Of a stretch of 64,000 nt of DNA, positions 1 through 13,848 are shown in pieces. The number at the start of each line of letters is the position of its first letter. Position 1 is the first letter of the stretch. Source of the DNA: Xiphophorus maculatus. Its lineage: Eukaryota; Chordata; Actinopteri; Cyprinodontiformes; Poeciliidae. The stretch covers positions 21,820,968 through 21,884,967 of the forward strand of contig NC_036456.1 in the NCBI RefSeq assembly GCF_002775205.1, in the 5' to 3' direction. Under the pieces are notes generated by a model. It ran no database searches, was not told the DNA's origin, and saw only the letters and a list, made by a program, of their open reading frames with translations. Made by a program: the position numbers and the translations under genes.

Positions 1-3000
1 ATTTGAACAATAATACAAAACAAATTGCAGAGCAAACAGAGACATTTCAAGGCCTTCTAAAAGAATAAGTCACGGCAAACGTGTTTAAAGAGTTTGGTTT
101 ATTTTTAGGTCGGTGTTTCGTACGTTGTGAACTTGATAGACAAGTCAGTGTACATATTTTGTGACACACAGAGACGGAGTATATTTTATCAATGAAGCAG
201 TTAGTAGTTGTTTTGTACATGCTGCAGTGTTTCAGCTCACCGTAGGACATGAAATTGGAAGTGAGATGAAAAGCAATATTTTTATTCTAAAAGAGCAAAT
301 AAACCCAGAGAAAAGTGAAAAAGCAGCATCAGAAACGTTGGGATGAAAAAGTTTACTGTTGAGGCTTAGACTCATATCTTTAACTGATGAGAAAATTTTA
401 GATGCAGTTTTGAGCAACTCTGAAAAGAAAACCGTTTCATCGTATTGAAGGGGGCTGGTATCCATCTCCTACAGTCAAACGATAAGAGACGCATCTGAAG
501 CAGGTTCCCAGACCAACACAGGGTTAAGAAATGTGTTGATATAATTAAATCTATTAGGAAACGATACATCCATCTATCATCTATACAAGGACATGAGAGC
601 CTAGTGTCTGTCTCTACCGGTCAGTGTGGGGTCAGGGGTACACCTTAAGGTGCCAGTCCGCCACTGGGTCAACAGCTACCTGGACTTTACTGGTAACTCC
701 CAACGTTTTTCAGCAAAGTTAGCAGTTGTTATCTTGGTGCAAAAAAGTTTACAAATGAGTCTGATGAAAAGTTTTTAGATGCATTTTTCTTCAACTGAGG
801 AAAGAAACAATGCTCCATGCTACTGTAGGGCATTGGTATCTGTCTCTCGAGGTTAATGGACACGAGACACCTGAAGAGGGTTCCCAGTCCATCACATGGT
901 CAAGACATGTTGATATAATCCAGTCTATTAGGAAGTGACACGATCCACCCATCTTCTTTACAAGGTCATGAGGGACTGGTGTCTGTCTCTACCGGTCAGT
1001 GTGGGTATCAGGGGGTACACCTTAATGTGCCAGTCCGCCACTGGGTCAACAGCTACCCTGACTTCACTGGTTCTGCGTCTATCATCCGAAATGATAGACA
1101 CATGTTGTATAAAGGTAGGTTGTCGTCATTCACCAGCCTGTAGGCAGTGCATTCCTGTTTCTGAAAGGTCCATTGATGTAGGATTTAAAAAGTCCAAATC
1201 TTTAGTTGTGAGAGAGGAAGATCAGTGATGTCAGCAGATCGATGAAACATTAGACGTTTTCCTCCAGCAGTAAACCGAAAAGTGTTTGAGGAAAAGTGAA
1301 GATTCTCATCACCTCATGAAATCATCCACCCAACCTTAGTGAGAGACTCAGTCTGGTTGACTGATCTTTATACCCTGTGTTCATGCTGCATTGATCCACA
1401 CCTTCATGTATAACTCAACAGAGCCACCAATACATGATGCAAATGAGCGATAAGCTCGTATCCATTAAAGGCACAGACAACGTCCTGCCACAGAAACGGT
1501 TCACGGTCCGACAGATCCAGATATCTGGACCTGGGAGAGGCTGAGGAAGATGCTTCTGGTTGAAAGTCGACACGGTGGAGTGAGAACGACGAGTTCTAGG
1601 CTTGTAGAGCGACGCCCAGCTGTTGATGTTGTAGTTGATGTTGTGGTTGACGGTGTTTTTTGTTTACCTGAACTTATAACGTTATATATTTCATTGGTTT
1701 CCGAGTGCCATTTATACTTGACTACTGTTACTACTTAGCATTATTTAGAGCTGTTCCCGCTCTGTGTGACTGTGGGCTTTATAGCAGAGTGACTTGGGAG
1801 CTGTTTGAACTTTGTCTGTAATTTAGGTCCTCAAAGGCTGAGCAGACCTGAGATCAGCTTGAGATGATTTTGGTTCGATTAGAAAAGCCTCAGAGCGCCG
1901 ATATTTAACGGGACAGGACTGAAACAACCAGAACCATTGGCATCAGTTACCACTCTTGTAACTGGAGAAAGTCAGTCATTGTCTTTTCTGTCTTGGTTTT
2001 GACCAAAAGCTCTGAGGCATTTTTAAGGGAAAGTGACTGATTAAAGCTGATTCCAGGACTTCCTGCTTTGGGAAACCTTGTCTTTATGTCTCTGTTAAAG
2101 TCTAAATTACTTATTTCTACTGAATTATGTCACTGCAATATGTTACTATTTCCACACTGACTGGATTTTCACAGAAAAAGTAGATTTTTCTCTAATACCT
2201 GACTGGTGCTGTGCCTGTTTTCTGTTATTCTGCCACAGCAGGTGTTGGGAGATGAGAAATCTAATTTCCATTTTCTAAAGAGTTGTTTAGTAAATGGAAA
2301 ACATCAGAGCCCAAACTGGATGAGAAACTGAAGAAATAAACATTTAATACAGTTTTGGATTAAATATTAATTTTGGTTGGTTTAGAGACTGGTTTGGTTT
2401 GACTAGACCAGTTTCTTGACCTTAAAATCCAAAGCTAGTCAAACTTTATTTTGGATCTGATCTCTTTTCGTTGACCAGGATTATAACGCTGTCCAGTTCC
2501 TTCCCTCTGTTTACAGGATTTTAACTAATTTGTCTTTTTCCACCTTCATGTCCTCACTGGCTGAATCTGTGGGAGAAGATTTAAAAAAGATTAAAATCCT
2601 GTAATATTCAAATGACTAAAGCACTAACTAGTATTATTAGTAGTAATAGTTGGTGTGTGTGTGGATGTTTGTATGTATGTGTGACATAACTAAACCAGCC
2701 TGTTCTAAAAGTGTGGAAATATAATAAAACTGTTGAATCTAAAACTTTTCTGTCTGTAAGTTTAATGCTGAAACATTTTGATGAAAAACTAAAGTACCAT
2801 ATTTATACCAAAGCTCATTTTTGATTTAGTGCTAAATTTGAAATTTAGTTTCCCCTAAATAAATAATTTAAGATGAATTCTAAAATGTTAATTGAATGTT
2901 TTGTAAACTTTTGGGTGAAAAAAATTCAATATAGTTTTGGTTGTCAACTTAAAAATTATTCAAGTGGCCAGACATTAATACTCATGCTCTTATTTTGAAG

Positions 3001-3700
3001 GGGATGACTGTTTACGGTAAAATCACATGCAGGCTACAATTTAATTCAATAAATGTTTGATAAATTAGAAAATGATTGAAAAGTTCATTTCAGTAACTCC
3101 ACTACGTAAAATACACTTACTGAAGTTTTCAAGCCTTTATTTGTTGATTATGATGATTTTCTGCTGTAATATAATTAATGAAAACATGACATTTAAGATT
3201 AGATTATTACATCAGACCAATCAAAATATTTTAAATACACAAACGTGGAAAAATGTGTTTAATACCTAAGTAAAGGTTATGTTCAAAACAATCTGAATAT
3301 GACTGAATTTAACAATAAATTAATGATTTTTTGGGGGGAAATTATGGATTTTAATTTTGAAAAATAAAGAATAATTCACTTTTTTAAAATTCAACACGAC
3401 CAAATTTTAAGATTTAAATACGGGAATGTTTTCCAGGGATGTTAGAATCTCTGATGAAAGACGTGATGCTAAACGACAACAAGGTAGCCGAGTTTTAGTA
3501 ATTTAGTCTTGCTAAGAAATATTTTACAAAGCAAAATATATATATATATATATATATTTTAAGCAACCATCTGTTACAAAGTTATTTTTTATCAAAAAGA
3601 AATCTGATCATTCTGACTAAACAACAGTGTCAGTAAATCAATGAGAAAAAGTTGTAATTTTGCTTTTTCATATATTCAGTAAAGGGTAACTAGAAAGTAG
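1..3700. other. Intergenic DNA downstream of the P450 gene, no gene recognised
   Basis: I see no convincing coding exon here. The short open frames have no family signature and are not flanked by splice sites in phase. A diverged tandem duplication occupies the first kilobase (listed separately), and a (TA)n run of about 20 bp lies near 3537-3556. The remainder is AT-rich unique-looking sequence. Confidence 0.6.
346..1055. repeat. Diverged tandem duplication, period about 375 bp
   Basis: The block around 346-680 recurs around 721-1055 with clear similarity. Both copies share tctgtctctaccggtcagtg, the phrase gccagtccgccactgggtca and several longer diverged stretches in the same order. The two copies are clearly not identical, so the duplication is old. 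The text resembles the 3' portion of a dispersed fish repeat that carries a 'contrast to gactgg...acctgtcc' motif, but I cannot name the family. Confidence 0.6.
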
Positions 3701-3701
3701 T

Positions 3702-3707
3702 TTTATT
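3702..3707 (-). terminator. cyp17a2: Poly(A) signal of the P450 gene
   Basis: AATAAA on the minus strand lies 22 bp past the P450 stop codon. It is the first such hexamer downstream. The resulting 3' UTR would be very short. Confidence 0.5.
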
Positions 3708-3728
3708 GGCTGTAAGCTCCGCCCCTTT

Positions 3729-6700
3729 TCATTTAGCCCCGCCCTCCCAGCCTGGGCGTGGACTAACCACCGCCTTATAAGGCAGCGGCTGTAAGACCAC
3801 ACCCAGACGCCCCTGCAAGTTGGGCGGGGAAACCCCGTCTGGCAGTCTGAAGCTCATTCGCTGGAGCAGAGAGGACAGGAAGAGGAAAAGCTCCAGCCTG
3901 GCCAGCGATTCGCCGACGCAGACCCGAGGTCCCGCCCCAAACGGCAGGAAGCAGGTGGGTGTGGCGCGCTGACCTTTGTCGTCAAGGAAACGACCTACGT
4001 TAGAAGGAGAGAAAAAGGTTTGAATGGTGTTTCTGTTGGGTTTGTTTTGATAGATCTGTTGGGTTTTACTGAGAGTCACCTGGGTTGAACAGGTCCGGTT
4101 TGTCCCAGAACCGGGGGTCGTGGTGAATCGACCACATGTTGACCAAAACCCGAGTCCCGCGGCGCACGGCGTGGCCGCCGATGCTGAGAGAGGAAACGGG
4201 TTTTTAGGAAACTCTTTGAGCTTTTCAAGGTTGCGCCGTGTGAACGGACCTACCTGCTGTCGGTCATGGCAGTGTGCGGGATCAGAACCGGGCTGACCGG
4301 TCGGATCCTCATGCCCTCGTTGATGACGCAGTCCAGGTAGGGCAGCCGGCCGCGGTCCGACACACTCACCGCACGATCAGCGCCCACGTTGTCATCCAGC
4401 TCCCTCTGCACGCGCTCCTGGACCTGCGATGAAAACCCAAAGTACCAACCCAAGACCTGAAGGACGTTTCTGACTCGGAACGGCCTGAAATGCTACTCAA
4501 CTACCTGAAACCCACCAACTAAGCCTATTTGTGTCCTTACCTGTCAAGGACAGGTAAGGATGGGTTTATGGGCTACAAAACATGTTCGTTACATCTGCGC
4601 TCACATCACTTTCACGTCACGCTCTGATTGGTGGAACAAAGACAAGGCCACAGAAATGCTGGTTTTGCCCTCTGACCTCTGGGTGGTGCAGCAGGTAGGC
4701 CAGGATCCACAGCAGAGTCGTGGACGTCGTCTCCACACCTGCTCCAAACGCCTCCGCCGCTGTCATCAGGACGTGGTCGTCTGTTATCCCCTCTTCTGTT
4801 GACCCATGTGACCTCTGACCCCGCCCACTGCCCGTCTGACCCTTCAGCAAGGCCTCCAGGAGGTCACGGGGGTCACCGTCACCCAGTGCCTCCTGCAACC
4901 CACCGGACAGACGATGGAAAAGTGAAGAGCTCAGCGCTGTAATGAGGGCTACGGCCTGTAGGGGGAGCTGTTGGTCTCTGGTGGTTTTTAAGGGTTTTCA
5001 CCTTGTGCTCCTCCAGTTTCCGGGTCAGCAGTCGGTCCCTGACGGTGATGCACTCCTTCAGTTTACTGAGAGACCTGTTAGGAAACACCTGGAGGACAGG
5101 AGGAGGCTGGGAGTCAAAGGTTTTAGAGATTTAATGGAGGAAAATAAACAATAAATGTTTAAAATTCAGCTAAAGTTTCACTTAGATCCAATGCATCAAT
5201 CAGCTGGGGTTTGTTTTTATGGATTTTAATGAGGAGTTGTAATTTACTCTTTCTGAGATTAACTTCAAAATTTCAACCATTTTCACTCCTTCTTTATTCC
5301 TTTTTGTTTCTCTAATTGCTCTAACATGCCGTCATATCATTTTCCCTTCTGTCCATGGATAGTTTTGGTTTTCCTCTGGCTCCCCAGTCGTACCTTCATC
5401 CAGGGGTAGATGTCCACCAGCCCGCCGCTGGCGATCGTCTCCACGATGCCGTTGTTGTAGCCGATCACCTCCTGCAGCTCTGGGTCTCCGGGGCCGTAGG
5501 AGCTGCTGAACACCAGGGTGCAGACCACGTTGGTGACGGCCCTGGTGATGGCGGCAGACGGGTCGAAGCCCCGCGACCCGTGAGACAGCAGCTCCACGCA
5601 GAGACCGTCCACCGCAGACAAAACTGCACAGACATTTATGTTACAGTCGCTGCTGGGGTTTAAATATTTACGGATAAAACATGAAAATATCCTGAAAAGT
5701 TACTAACTTTAAAAGATTATTTTCTTTGTTTCTAAATGTTTATAGTGTTGTTGATGAAAATCCTGCCAGGCTTTCTGAAATCGCTGCTTCCTGGAGATTT
5801 TACAACGATGTACCAGGAACATTGTGGAAAAAAATGTGTAAATTTCCACCAAGAAACTCACAAATTTTGAGATTAATCTCCGAATTCTCTAAAATAAACT
5901 TTGAAATGTTCTGAGTTCATATAGTCAAAAATTTTAGACTTTTGGAGTTTCAAAAGTGAAAAATGTTCAAGTTTTGGACCTCAGAAATTTCCAAGTTTTT
6001 TCTGGAAAATTTATGTAAATAATCTCAAAATTTCTGAATTTTTATTGTTGGCGCCCCCTGCTGGTTCATTAGCATTAAAATTAGCCTTAAAATCAAAGCT
6101 ATTTAAATAAAGCTCATTCTTTTGTAAAGCAGGCTCTTTTGTAGGTTGCTTTAATTAAATTTTTAAATAGTTTTCCTCCTCACATGTATCTTAACTATGT
6201 TTAATTTTTATAATTTTAATAAAAGATATACAATGTTTAGGTTATTTTCCCACTTGACAGACTTCCCAGAGCAGGAACAGTTAAAATCAGACGCTGTGAT
6301 TCCTGAATGTTGTTTTTCCGTCATTAGGATGAGAAACGCGGTGGATCTGGACGGTACCGATGTCCTGCAGCCGGCCGGTTCCCTCTCCGAACAGGGTGAA
6401 GGAGTTGTGGACGAGGCGGCGGTGAAACCTCCACAGAGGAGAGTAGTCTGAGAAGGCGATGTCTTTTCCTCCCCGGGTCAGCAGGTTGGTGGTGACCTGT
6501 GCAGGATGTTCAACATGAAGCATCAGGTCTTTAGCTCTTAAAGCTGTTGGTCTGTTAGTAAAAACAAAACTGTTTCATTCTGTCTGTGGAAAACAGACAC
6601 AACAAAACATTCAGCTGCAGATTATTATAAAGTGACTCTTATTTTGAAAACATCAGTTTGTATGTTTATGACGTCATGACCACGCCCTTGTTCTGCTAAC

Positions 6701-8541
6701 AGTAGCATCTTCTGCTAATGTTAGCGCTGCGTGCTAGCTGTTAGCATCTTGATTTCACAACGTCCTTTCTTTTTTAATAGTTTTATTATTAAGGATGTTT
6801 TGCTCTGGAAAACATTCAGTAACATTATTGAAGCGTTTGCTAACTGTTGATTTAAATGTGAAACGGAGGGATTTAAAAAACGTCAGAGCCACTTTAGCAT
6901 TTTATACTCACAGGCAGCAATTTTAATAAGCTCAGTAAAAACTGGCTCACACGTTATTTAATAAGGTTCAAAAATGGAAATTAAATTTGTTCCTGTTTGT
7001 TTCCTAATTAGAGTAAAAACTGGATAAAAGCTGGTAACTCTGGGTTTTAAATGAAACATTAAAAAGTAGCCCTTATAAATAATTACTGCTATATTTTTGC
7101 ATATATAATTGCTCAAAGCCTATAAGAAATATATTTAAGGAGTCAAAATCTTTAAAGTGTCATGTTGAGACACCAAGGGGCGCTGCAGGAAAATGTTATA
7201 GTAAAGGAAAAGAAGAAATGAAAGGAGTGATTCACTCCACAGGGAATAATAATAATAATCCTGCTTACAATTATTTTCTTCAGAGTTAAAAACCTAAATT
7301 TCTTCTGCTTCAAATATCCAGTACATTAAAAACATTTCCAAAGAAAAGCGTCTGAGACGCGACTTTCAGGTTCAGGTTCTGCAGGGAAACATTTTGGTGT
7401 TTTCATTCAGCTGTCGGCGTTTCTGACCATGTCAGGACGTCCAGCGAAGTCCTTGCCCCTCTGCAGCAGCACCTCTCTGGCGTGTTGATGGCTGTTCACC
7501 ACCAGGGTGTGGTGAGGGCCGAGGTAGAGCGCAAACAGAGGCCCATACCTCAGAAACAAGCACAGGGTCAAAGGTCATCATCCATTAGAGTCAGATTATA
7601 GTTTTCTTCCTGAAAATCTCATAATCCACAAACAAATCCATTCAGATTGAAGAATCCTGACGGTTTTACCTGAACATGAACGCATCCTTTCCTCCCTCCG
7701 CACTAAACGTTGCTTTAAGAAGTTAACTAGTCTTTACAAATGTTAAATTAAACCTGGTTCAGTTCAGATCCAAGTCTTAACTAGTCATTTTCAGCAGAAA
7801 TCTCAAAAAGACTTTAGCAAACAACTAGTCCTAAAGGCTCGTTAAGGAAATCTACCAACTCAAAGATAACTAGTAGTCTAGTTGTGGAATTATCTAGAAT
7901 AAAGTCAATAAAACAACCAGTTTTCAGATGTTAACTAATCAATCTCTACAAGTTAATTGGTCTAGTTATGTTAATGATTGATTCATTTTTATAAATTTTA
8001 ACATCTTTATGAAAATTAACTAGTACCTCAAAATATGATAATGAACTAAACACAAACTAGTCCTTTGAAATATTAGTTCAGTCCAAACCCAAAGAGTCAT
8101 TCCTCTGGTTAACCAGCATTCCCAGTCATAACTAGTCCTCTCTAAAGTCTAGTTAACCAGACTAAAGTCTAGTTAACCAGTTACTAACCAACCCGTCCTC
8201 TCGTCTCAGACTCACCTGTAGGTCAGCTGGGTGAAGAGCAGGTGAGGAGGAAGGCCTCCGCCCAGCCAGGGGAGGCTGCCCAGGACCGGGAGGCGAGGCA
8301 GGCAGGGGACGGGCCCCCGGACCGGGCCAGGTGGGTTCTGACGTTTAGCTTCCCGACCGAACCGACGGGAGAACAGAACCAGCAGAACCAGGATGATGAG
8401 GAGGAAGAGGAAGAGGGGTGGGGGGGCGGAGGACAGCAGAGCGGAGAGCATGGCTGCAGCGAGGAAGAGGAGAATGAGGAGGCGACGAAGAACCCTGACT
8501 TTAACCAGACAGGGAGGAACCTTGGAGAGGTCAGAGGTCAC
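3729..8541 (-). CDS. cyp17a2: Steroid 17-alpha-hydroxylase-type cytochrome P450, CYP17A2-like, 9 exons
   Basis: Exons on the minus strand in transcript order: 8541-8216, 7548-7428, 6496-6358, 5623-5394, 5088-5002, 4892-4677, 4423-4254, 4183-4080 and 3994-3729. All phases close, giving 552 residues. The N-terminus has a hydrophobic ER anchor followed by a proline-rich hinge beginning PPGPVRG. Further in are the I-helix AFGAGVETTS, the K-helix ExxR (EGMR) and the heme-cysteine loop PFGAGPRVCVGE. The whole reads as CYP17. Known for the family: microsomal 17-alpha-hydroxylation of pregnenolone and progesterone; teleost CYP17A2 hydroxylates but is reported to lack strong 17,20-lyase activity. The heme-loop sequence and C-terminus favour CYP17A2 over CYP17A1, but this rests on memory rather than an alignment. 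The model is longer than usual for the family. An in-frame Met at 8451-8449 would give about 522 residues and may be the true start. Compared with eight-exon human CYP17A1, the first coding exon is split by an extra intron. Confidence 0.82.
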
Positions 8542-8579
8542 GCCTGCGTGTTGTTATGACAGATGTTTGACCATGACTG

Positions 8580-8599
8580 AGTGTGTGTGTGTGTGTGTT
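8580..8599. repeat. Short (TG)n microsatellite
   Basis: An uninterrupted TG run of about 20 bp lies just upstream of the P450 start, within about 60 bp of its most upstream ATG. It may sit in the 5' UTR or promoter. Confidence 0.7.
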
Positions 8600-11500
8600 T
8601 TCCTTCATCAGGTGGCCTTGGTGTTATCAGGCTGAATGCCACGGGTTGCCATGGAAACCTTAAAGGAGAACAGCCGCCGCTCCGTCCAGGTCTGTCGACT
8701 GACCAGGTTTTCTTTCCTGACTCAGTGAAGGAGACGGTTTAGATTCCTGTCAGAAGAACCTTTGACCCAGTTTGACCCAGGTAATCCTGGACTGGTTCTG
8801 GACCGGTTTATTGGTTCTGAACGGTTTTGGACCCATTTTAGTCTCTGAGGTTTAAAGCTGATTTTGCTCAGGAGTAAATCCAAGCCGTCATGTTGGATTT
8901 ATTCTGTTCTGTAGTTTAGTTCTTGTTTCATGTGTTGCTTTGCATCCTGGTTCTGATCCATTTTGAACTTGGTTTTATGTGGTACAGGTTTGAAAGTTCA
9001 GGTTTTAGACTTTATTATCTAATTTGGACTTAATTTAGCAAAACTTTGAAGATAAAAACTTTTACCTGATTTTAAGCCGGTTGAAATTGTTTTAGAAAGT
9101 TTTTCTCTTCATGAAGCTTAAAAATTGTTTCTGGAGACATTTTATTTATTTATCAGAAGAACGTTACATTAGAACCGTTCTGACCCGGTTAGTTAGTTGA
9201 ATGGGTCATTCTCTTTTGTGGTTCTGGTTCAGGAATCTGTATCGGGTCTGTTTTAGCGGGAGCGACATCGATCCGATATCAATAACTGTATCGATCCCAA
9301 TATTGAAAAATATTCTAGATTTTGTATCAGTCTGATCCATAAGTGCAGATCTACTCAGTCTAACTCTATATATAGAGTTATATCTCATTATATTTAGGAT
9401 TCCTAATTTAACTTCCTAAAACATTTGAAAAGTTTGTTTCAATTTATTTTTACGTGTTTGATGAAGGTAGTCAACGTTTTGTTTTTGTCAGAATCTTCAT
9501 TTTTTATTTTAAATTTGCTGTTTTTCGCCTAATTTCCTGCGACGGACTGGCAACCTGTCCAGGTGACCCCGCCTCCAGGTGACCCCGCCTCCAGGTGACC
9601 CCGCCTCCAGGTGACCCCGCCTCCAGGTAACCAGGCCTCCAGGTGACCCCGCCTCCAGGTGACCAGGCCTCCAGGTGACCCCGCCTCCAGGTGACCCCGC
9701 CTCCAGGTGACCCCGCCTCCAGGTGACCCCGCCTCTCTCCCAGAACGTTAGCCGGAGAGGCAGCAGCTCCTCCTGACCCGACTGGGCCAAGGTGTTAGAA
9801 AATGGATGGATGGATAAATGAAAGTTTGACATGTTTAATCAATAGCTTGTAATTAATTGTTCACTGATGCAGATTTATTAATTAAATTAGTAATTCAGTT
9901 CATTTATGTTCCAGTTTAATAAAAGAAACATTTAAAATCAGTTCAGCTGTTCTGATCGGTTCTGTTCGATGCTCAGGTACCAGAAGAGGTAAAAGTGGAT
10001 CGCTGCGTTCAGAGTTTCTAGTTTCCTGCTCAGTTTGTGTTTTGATATTTCTCAGTTATGATACATTCCTGTTGAATCATTTCAGACTTTGTGAAGCTGA
10101 TATTTTGGGTTTTCTGGCCGAGTTCTGCCTGTTTGTAGCTAAATATAGTCCAGCCTGAACATTTGCTCTCTCTCTCCTGCTGCCGTTTCCCTGACGGCGG
10201 CCATCTTGACGTCTGAACTGATCCATTAACTTTAAGAAATGTGAATCAGCGCCGCTGACGCCACGAGAGTCCGAGCGCTTCAGCGTCTCGGTGGCGGTGT
10301 GTGTGCAGCCGGCGGAGGCACGCTGCCATGGCAACAGCGCCCACACACACATTTCCCCATCATCTGTCCTGATATAGCGCATTGAGAGGCCAGCGCAGCG
10401 GTTCTGGTCCGGCTCTTTCAGGCGGCAGGAAAACTGTGACAACAGGTGCTGCTTCAACGTCTCGGCTAAAAAAATCTCCCTGCAGGTCAAACACTCTGAT
10501 GCTGAAACCCTGGAAGAGGAGAAGAAGAAACGCTTCATGTCTCAGCGCCTGGTGGGACGAACTCGCCAGCAGACAGACAATCTGTCGCTTCAGTAAAAAT
10601 AATCCTGGGAAAAATGAAACATAAAGGCTGGATTCAAGGTTTCAATCTGACAGAAACTGGAACCTTTGAGCTGCTGGAGAGCCAAACAATTCACTAAAAA
10701 ATGCTACAATTTGTTTATTGTGATTTTTGTTGATTTTTTTAGCTTTACCTCCTCAACAATAAAGTTTTTTTTTTAATAAAATCTGAATATCATTAAAGAT
10801 CCAAACATAAAAGGGTTTCAGACTGTTGGCTTATTAAAAGAAAAACAAACAATTTCTTATTTTTTTAGTAATTCATTGCTTTCTATTCAATGGTCACATT
10901 TTTACCATCTTGATTTGTTTTCAGGGGCCGAACAAAATCATTTTCATGGCCACAAATGGCCCCCGAACCACACTTTGGACACCTCTGGTCTAATTAAAAT
11001 CTGATCCAACGTTTTACCTTCAACCTTAAAAATCTGCCAGAAGTTATAAAACCTAAACTTTAATATTTGTGTTTAACTCTTTCTCTGCAGATCCAGCTGG
11101 ACGTTTTTTATTTTTCACAAAACAAGTTCAGTCTGATTTAATGCAACAAACATTAGTTAAATCTCTCCCTAGACTTTGACTACGCCATTCTAGCTCCTCA
11201 ATTTGTTTGAGCCAATCTGTTTCCATTAGCATTTCATTTTGAGGTTTTGTGTTAGAAGTTGATGGAAATGCCACAATAAAATTTTAAAAAATAAATAAAA
11301 AAATAAAAGTTTTACGCTCATTTGATGTGATTTTTGGTTTTTCTGAAATACTTAATGAAGTAAAGATGAGATGGAAATACATTTACAGAATAAATTCTGA
11401 TGCAGCACAAACGGCTGTTAAATACAGAAAATGGAGACCAGAAATAATTTTCTGCTGCTCCTGGCGCCCCCTCTGGCCCGGCGCCCGCATGCATCACATT

Positions 11501-12280
11501 TAGAGCAAACCGACATTTACAAGTGAAACTTTGGACCCCTGATCTACAACATACCTTAATATTGACAAATTATTATATATTAAATGATGCACAAGGTTGA
11601 AAAGTTACATCTGATCAATTTAAGGGTTTAAATTTAGTTTTACTGAGATAATAATCTATTTTTCCATATTTTAGTGGAACATATAGTCATGGCCTTGCAG
11701 CTAATTTCCCTGTTATGTAACATTTCTGCTTGTTTTGGTTTACATGGAGGATGAGAACGACGTGAATCTCAGAGGACGATCCCGACCCTCCGAACAGAAC
11801 CAGGAGGTTCTGCAGGTTCTGATGATCCAGCTCCTTTTATGTAACGCCGGCCTGGAGCCTCCATCCGTCTCCATGGCGACCACATCCCAGCAGCTGCATG
11901 TGGCTGTGCAGGAATGTCACATATGGGCCAGAGATGTGTCTGCAGTGCTGAACTGGTGGCGCAAAAAGTTGTGATCCGCACTCAGCGGGCGCCACTGGAG
12001 GGGGCGCCATAAGGATGGCAAAAATGATTTCTAGTTGACATTTTCTGTGATTTAGCAGCTGTTTGTGCTTTGAAATCCACGCGTTGTCTGTGTCTGCTCG
12101 CTGTGAGCATCTCCAACTCAAATGTTGCAACAGATTAAACAAATGTGGGTCTCTGATGCGCCAAAACCCGCGATCTGCGTCTCCCTCCGTGTTTCCTGTC
12201 CTCTGCCGGTTGTATAACCTCTCTCTGCCGCAGTGAAGGAAACCCTTCTCTCCGCTCCTCGACGTCGCTCTGCCGCCTGT
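8600..12280. other. Intergenic DNA between the divergent P450 and egr4 genes
   Basis: The P450 (minus) and egr4 (plus) are head to head, about 4 kb apart. The interval holds the 16-bp minisatellite listed separately and a possible hAT-like repeat remnant near 10922-11541. That remnant begins with CAGGGGCCGAAC and ends with a GGACCCCTG-like segment, with phrases typical of fish hAT MITEs. I found no exon. Open frames on both strands at 10077-10624 and 11735-12388 overlap each other and carry no recognisable domain. Confidence 0.55.
9558..9733. repeat. Minisatellite, 16-bp unit, 11 copies
   Basis: Eleven head-to-tail copies of the unit tccaggtgaccccgcc occur. Two copies have the variant ...ccaggcc and one also has gtaacc. 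The array sits inside a dispersed fish repeat: the left flank is gacggactggcaacctgtc and the right flank ends in a ggatgga run. It looks like a local expansion of one phrase of that repeat. All units stay in frame on the minus strand, which gives a spurious repetitive open frame. Confidence 0.9.
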
Positions 12281-12394
12281 CCTTTTAAGGCATGGGGGAT
12301 ACCCGCCGTCACAGCCGGAAGCAGCCCAAATTTGGTCAGCTACGAAAGGGGCACGGCGGGGGGAATCCCTCGCGCCGGTGTCGACCAATAAAGG
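12281..12394. promoter_or_regulatory. egr4: Cluster of three CArG boxes with an Ets site (serum response element) upstream of egr4
   Basis: Three exact CC(A/T)6GG boxes are seen: CCTTTTAAGG at 12281-12290, CCAAATTTGG at 12326-12335 and CCAATAAAGG at 12385-12394. An Ets core CCGGAAG at 12315-12321 lies 4 bp before the middle box, the arrangement bound by SRF together with a TCF such as ELK1. EGR genes are known immediate-early targets of SRF/TCF, so this cluster is probably the growth-factor- and activity-responsive element of egr4. Confidence 0.8.
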
Positions 12395-12424
12395 CAGGAC
12401 GGGAGTTACCTTGGAGACGGAGAG

Positions 12425-12431
12425 TATAAAA
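12425..12431 (+). promoter_or_regulatory. egr4: TATA box of egr4
   Basis: TATAAAA lies 125 bp before the start codon and directly after the CArG cluster. It predicts transcription starting near 12455-12460, inside the agctcagcatcctcagcc segment. A TATA box fits an immediate-early gene. Confidence 0.75.
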
Positions 12432-12555
12432 GGGAGAGCCGGAGAGAGCTCAGCATCCTCAGCCTCTCAGCCCGGCAGCAGCCGCAGCTTAAACCGGATT
12501 AACGCCTCGCTTCTTAGGGGGAATCCCGGATTTAATCACAAAACCTGAGAAAAGG

Positions 12556-13848
<1,293 letters not shown>

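Noticed and set aside
9509-9832. Minus-strand open frame with repeated GHLEAGSPGG-like units
   Set aside because: 16-bp minisatellite in a dispersed repeat, no start context or neighbours.
10077-10624. Overlapping open frames on both strands between the P450 and egr4
   Set aside because: No family signature or splice structure; chance open frames in GC-richer DNA.
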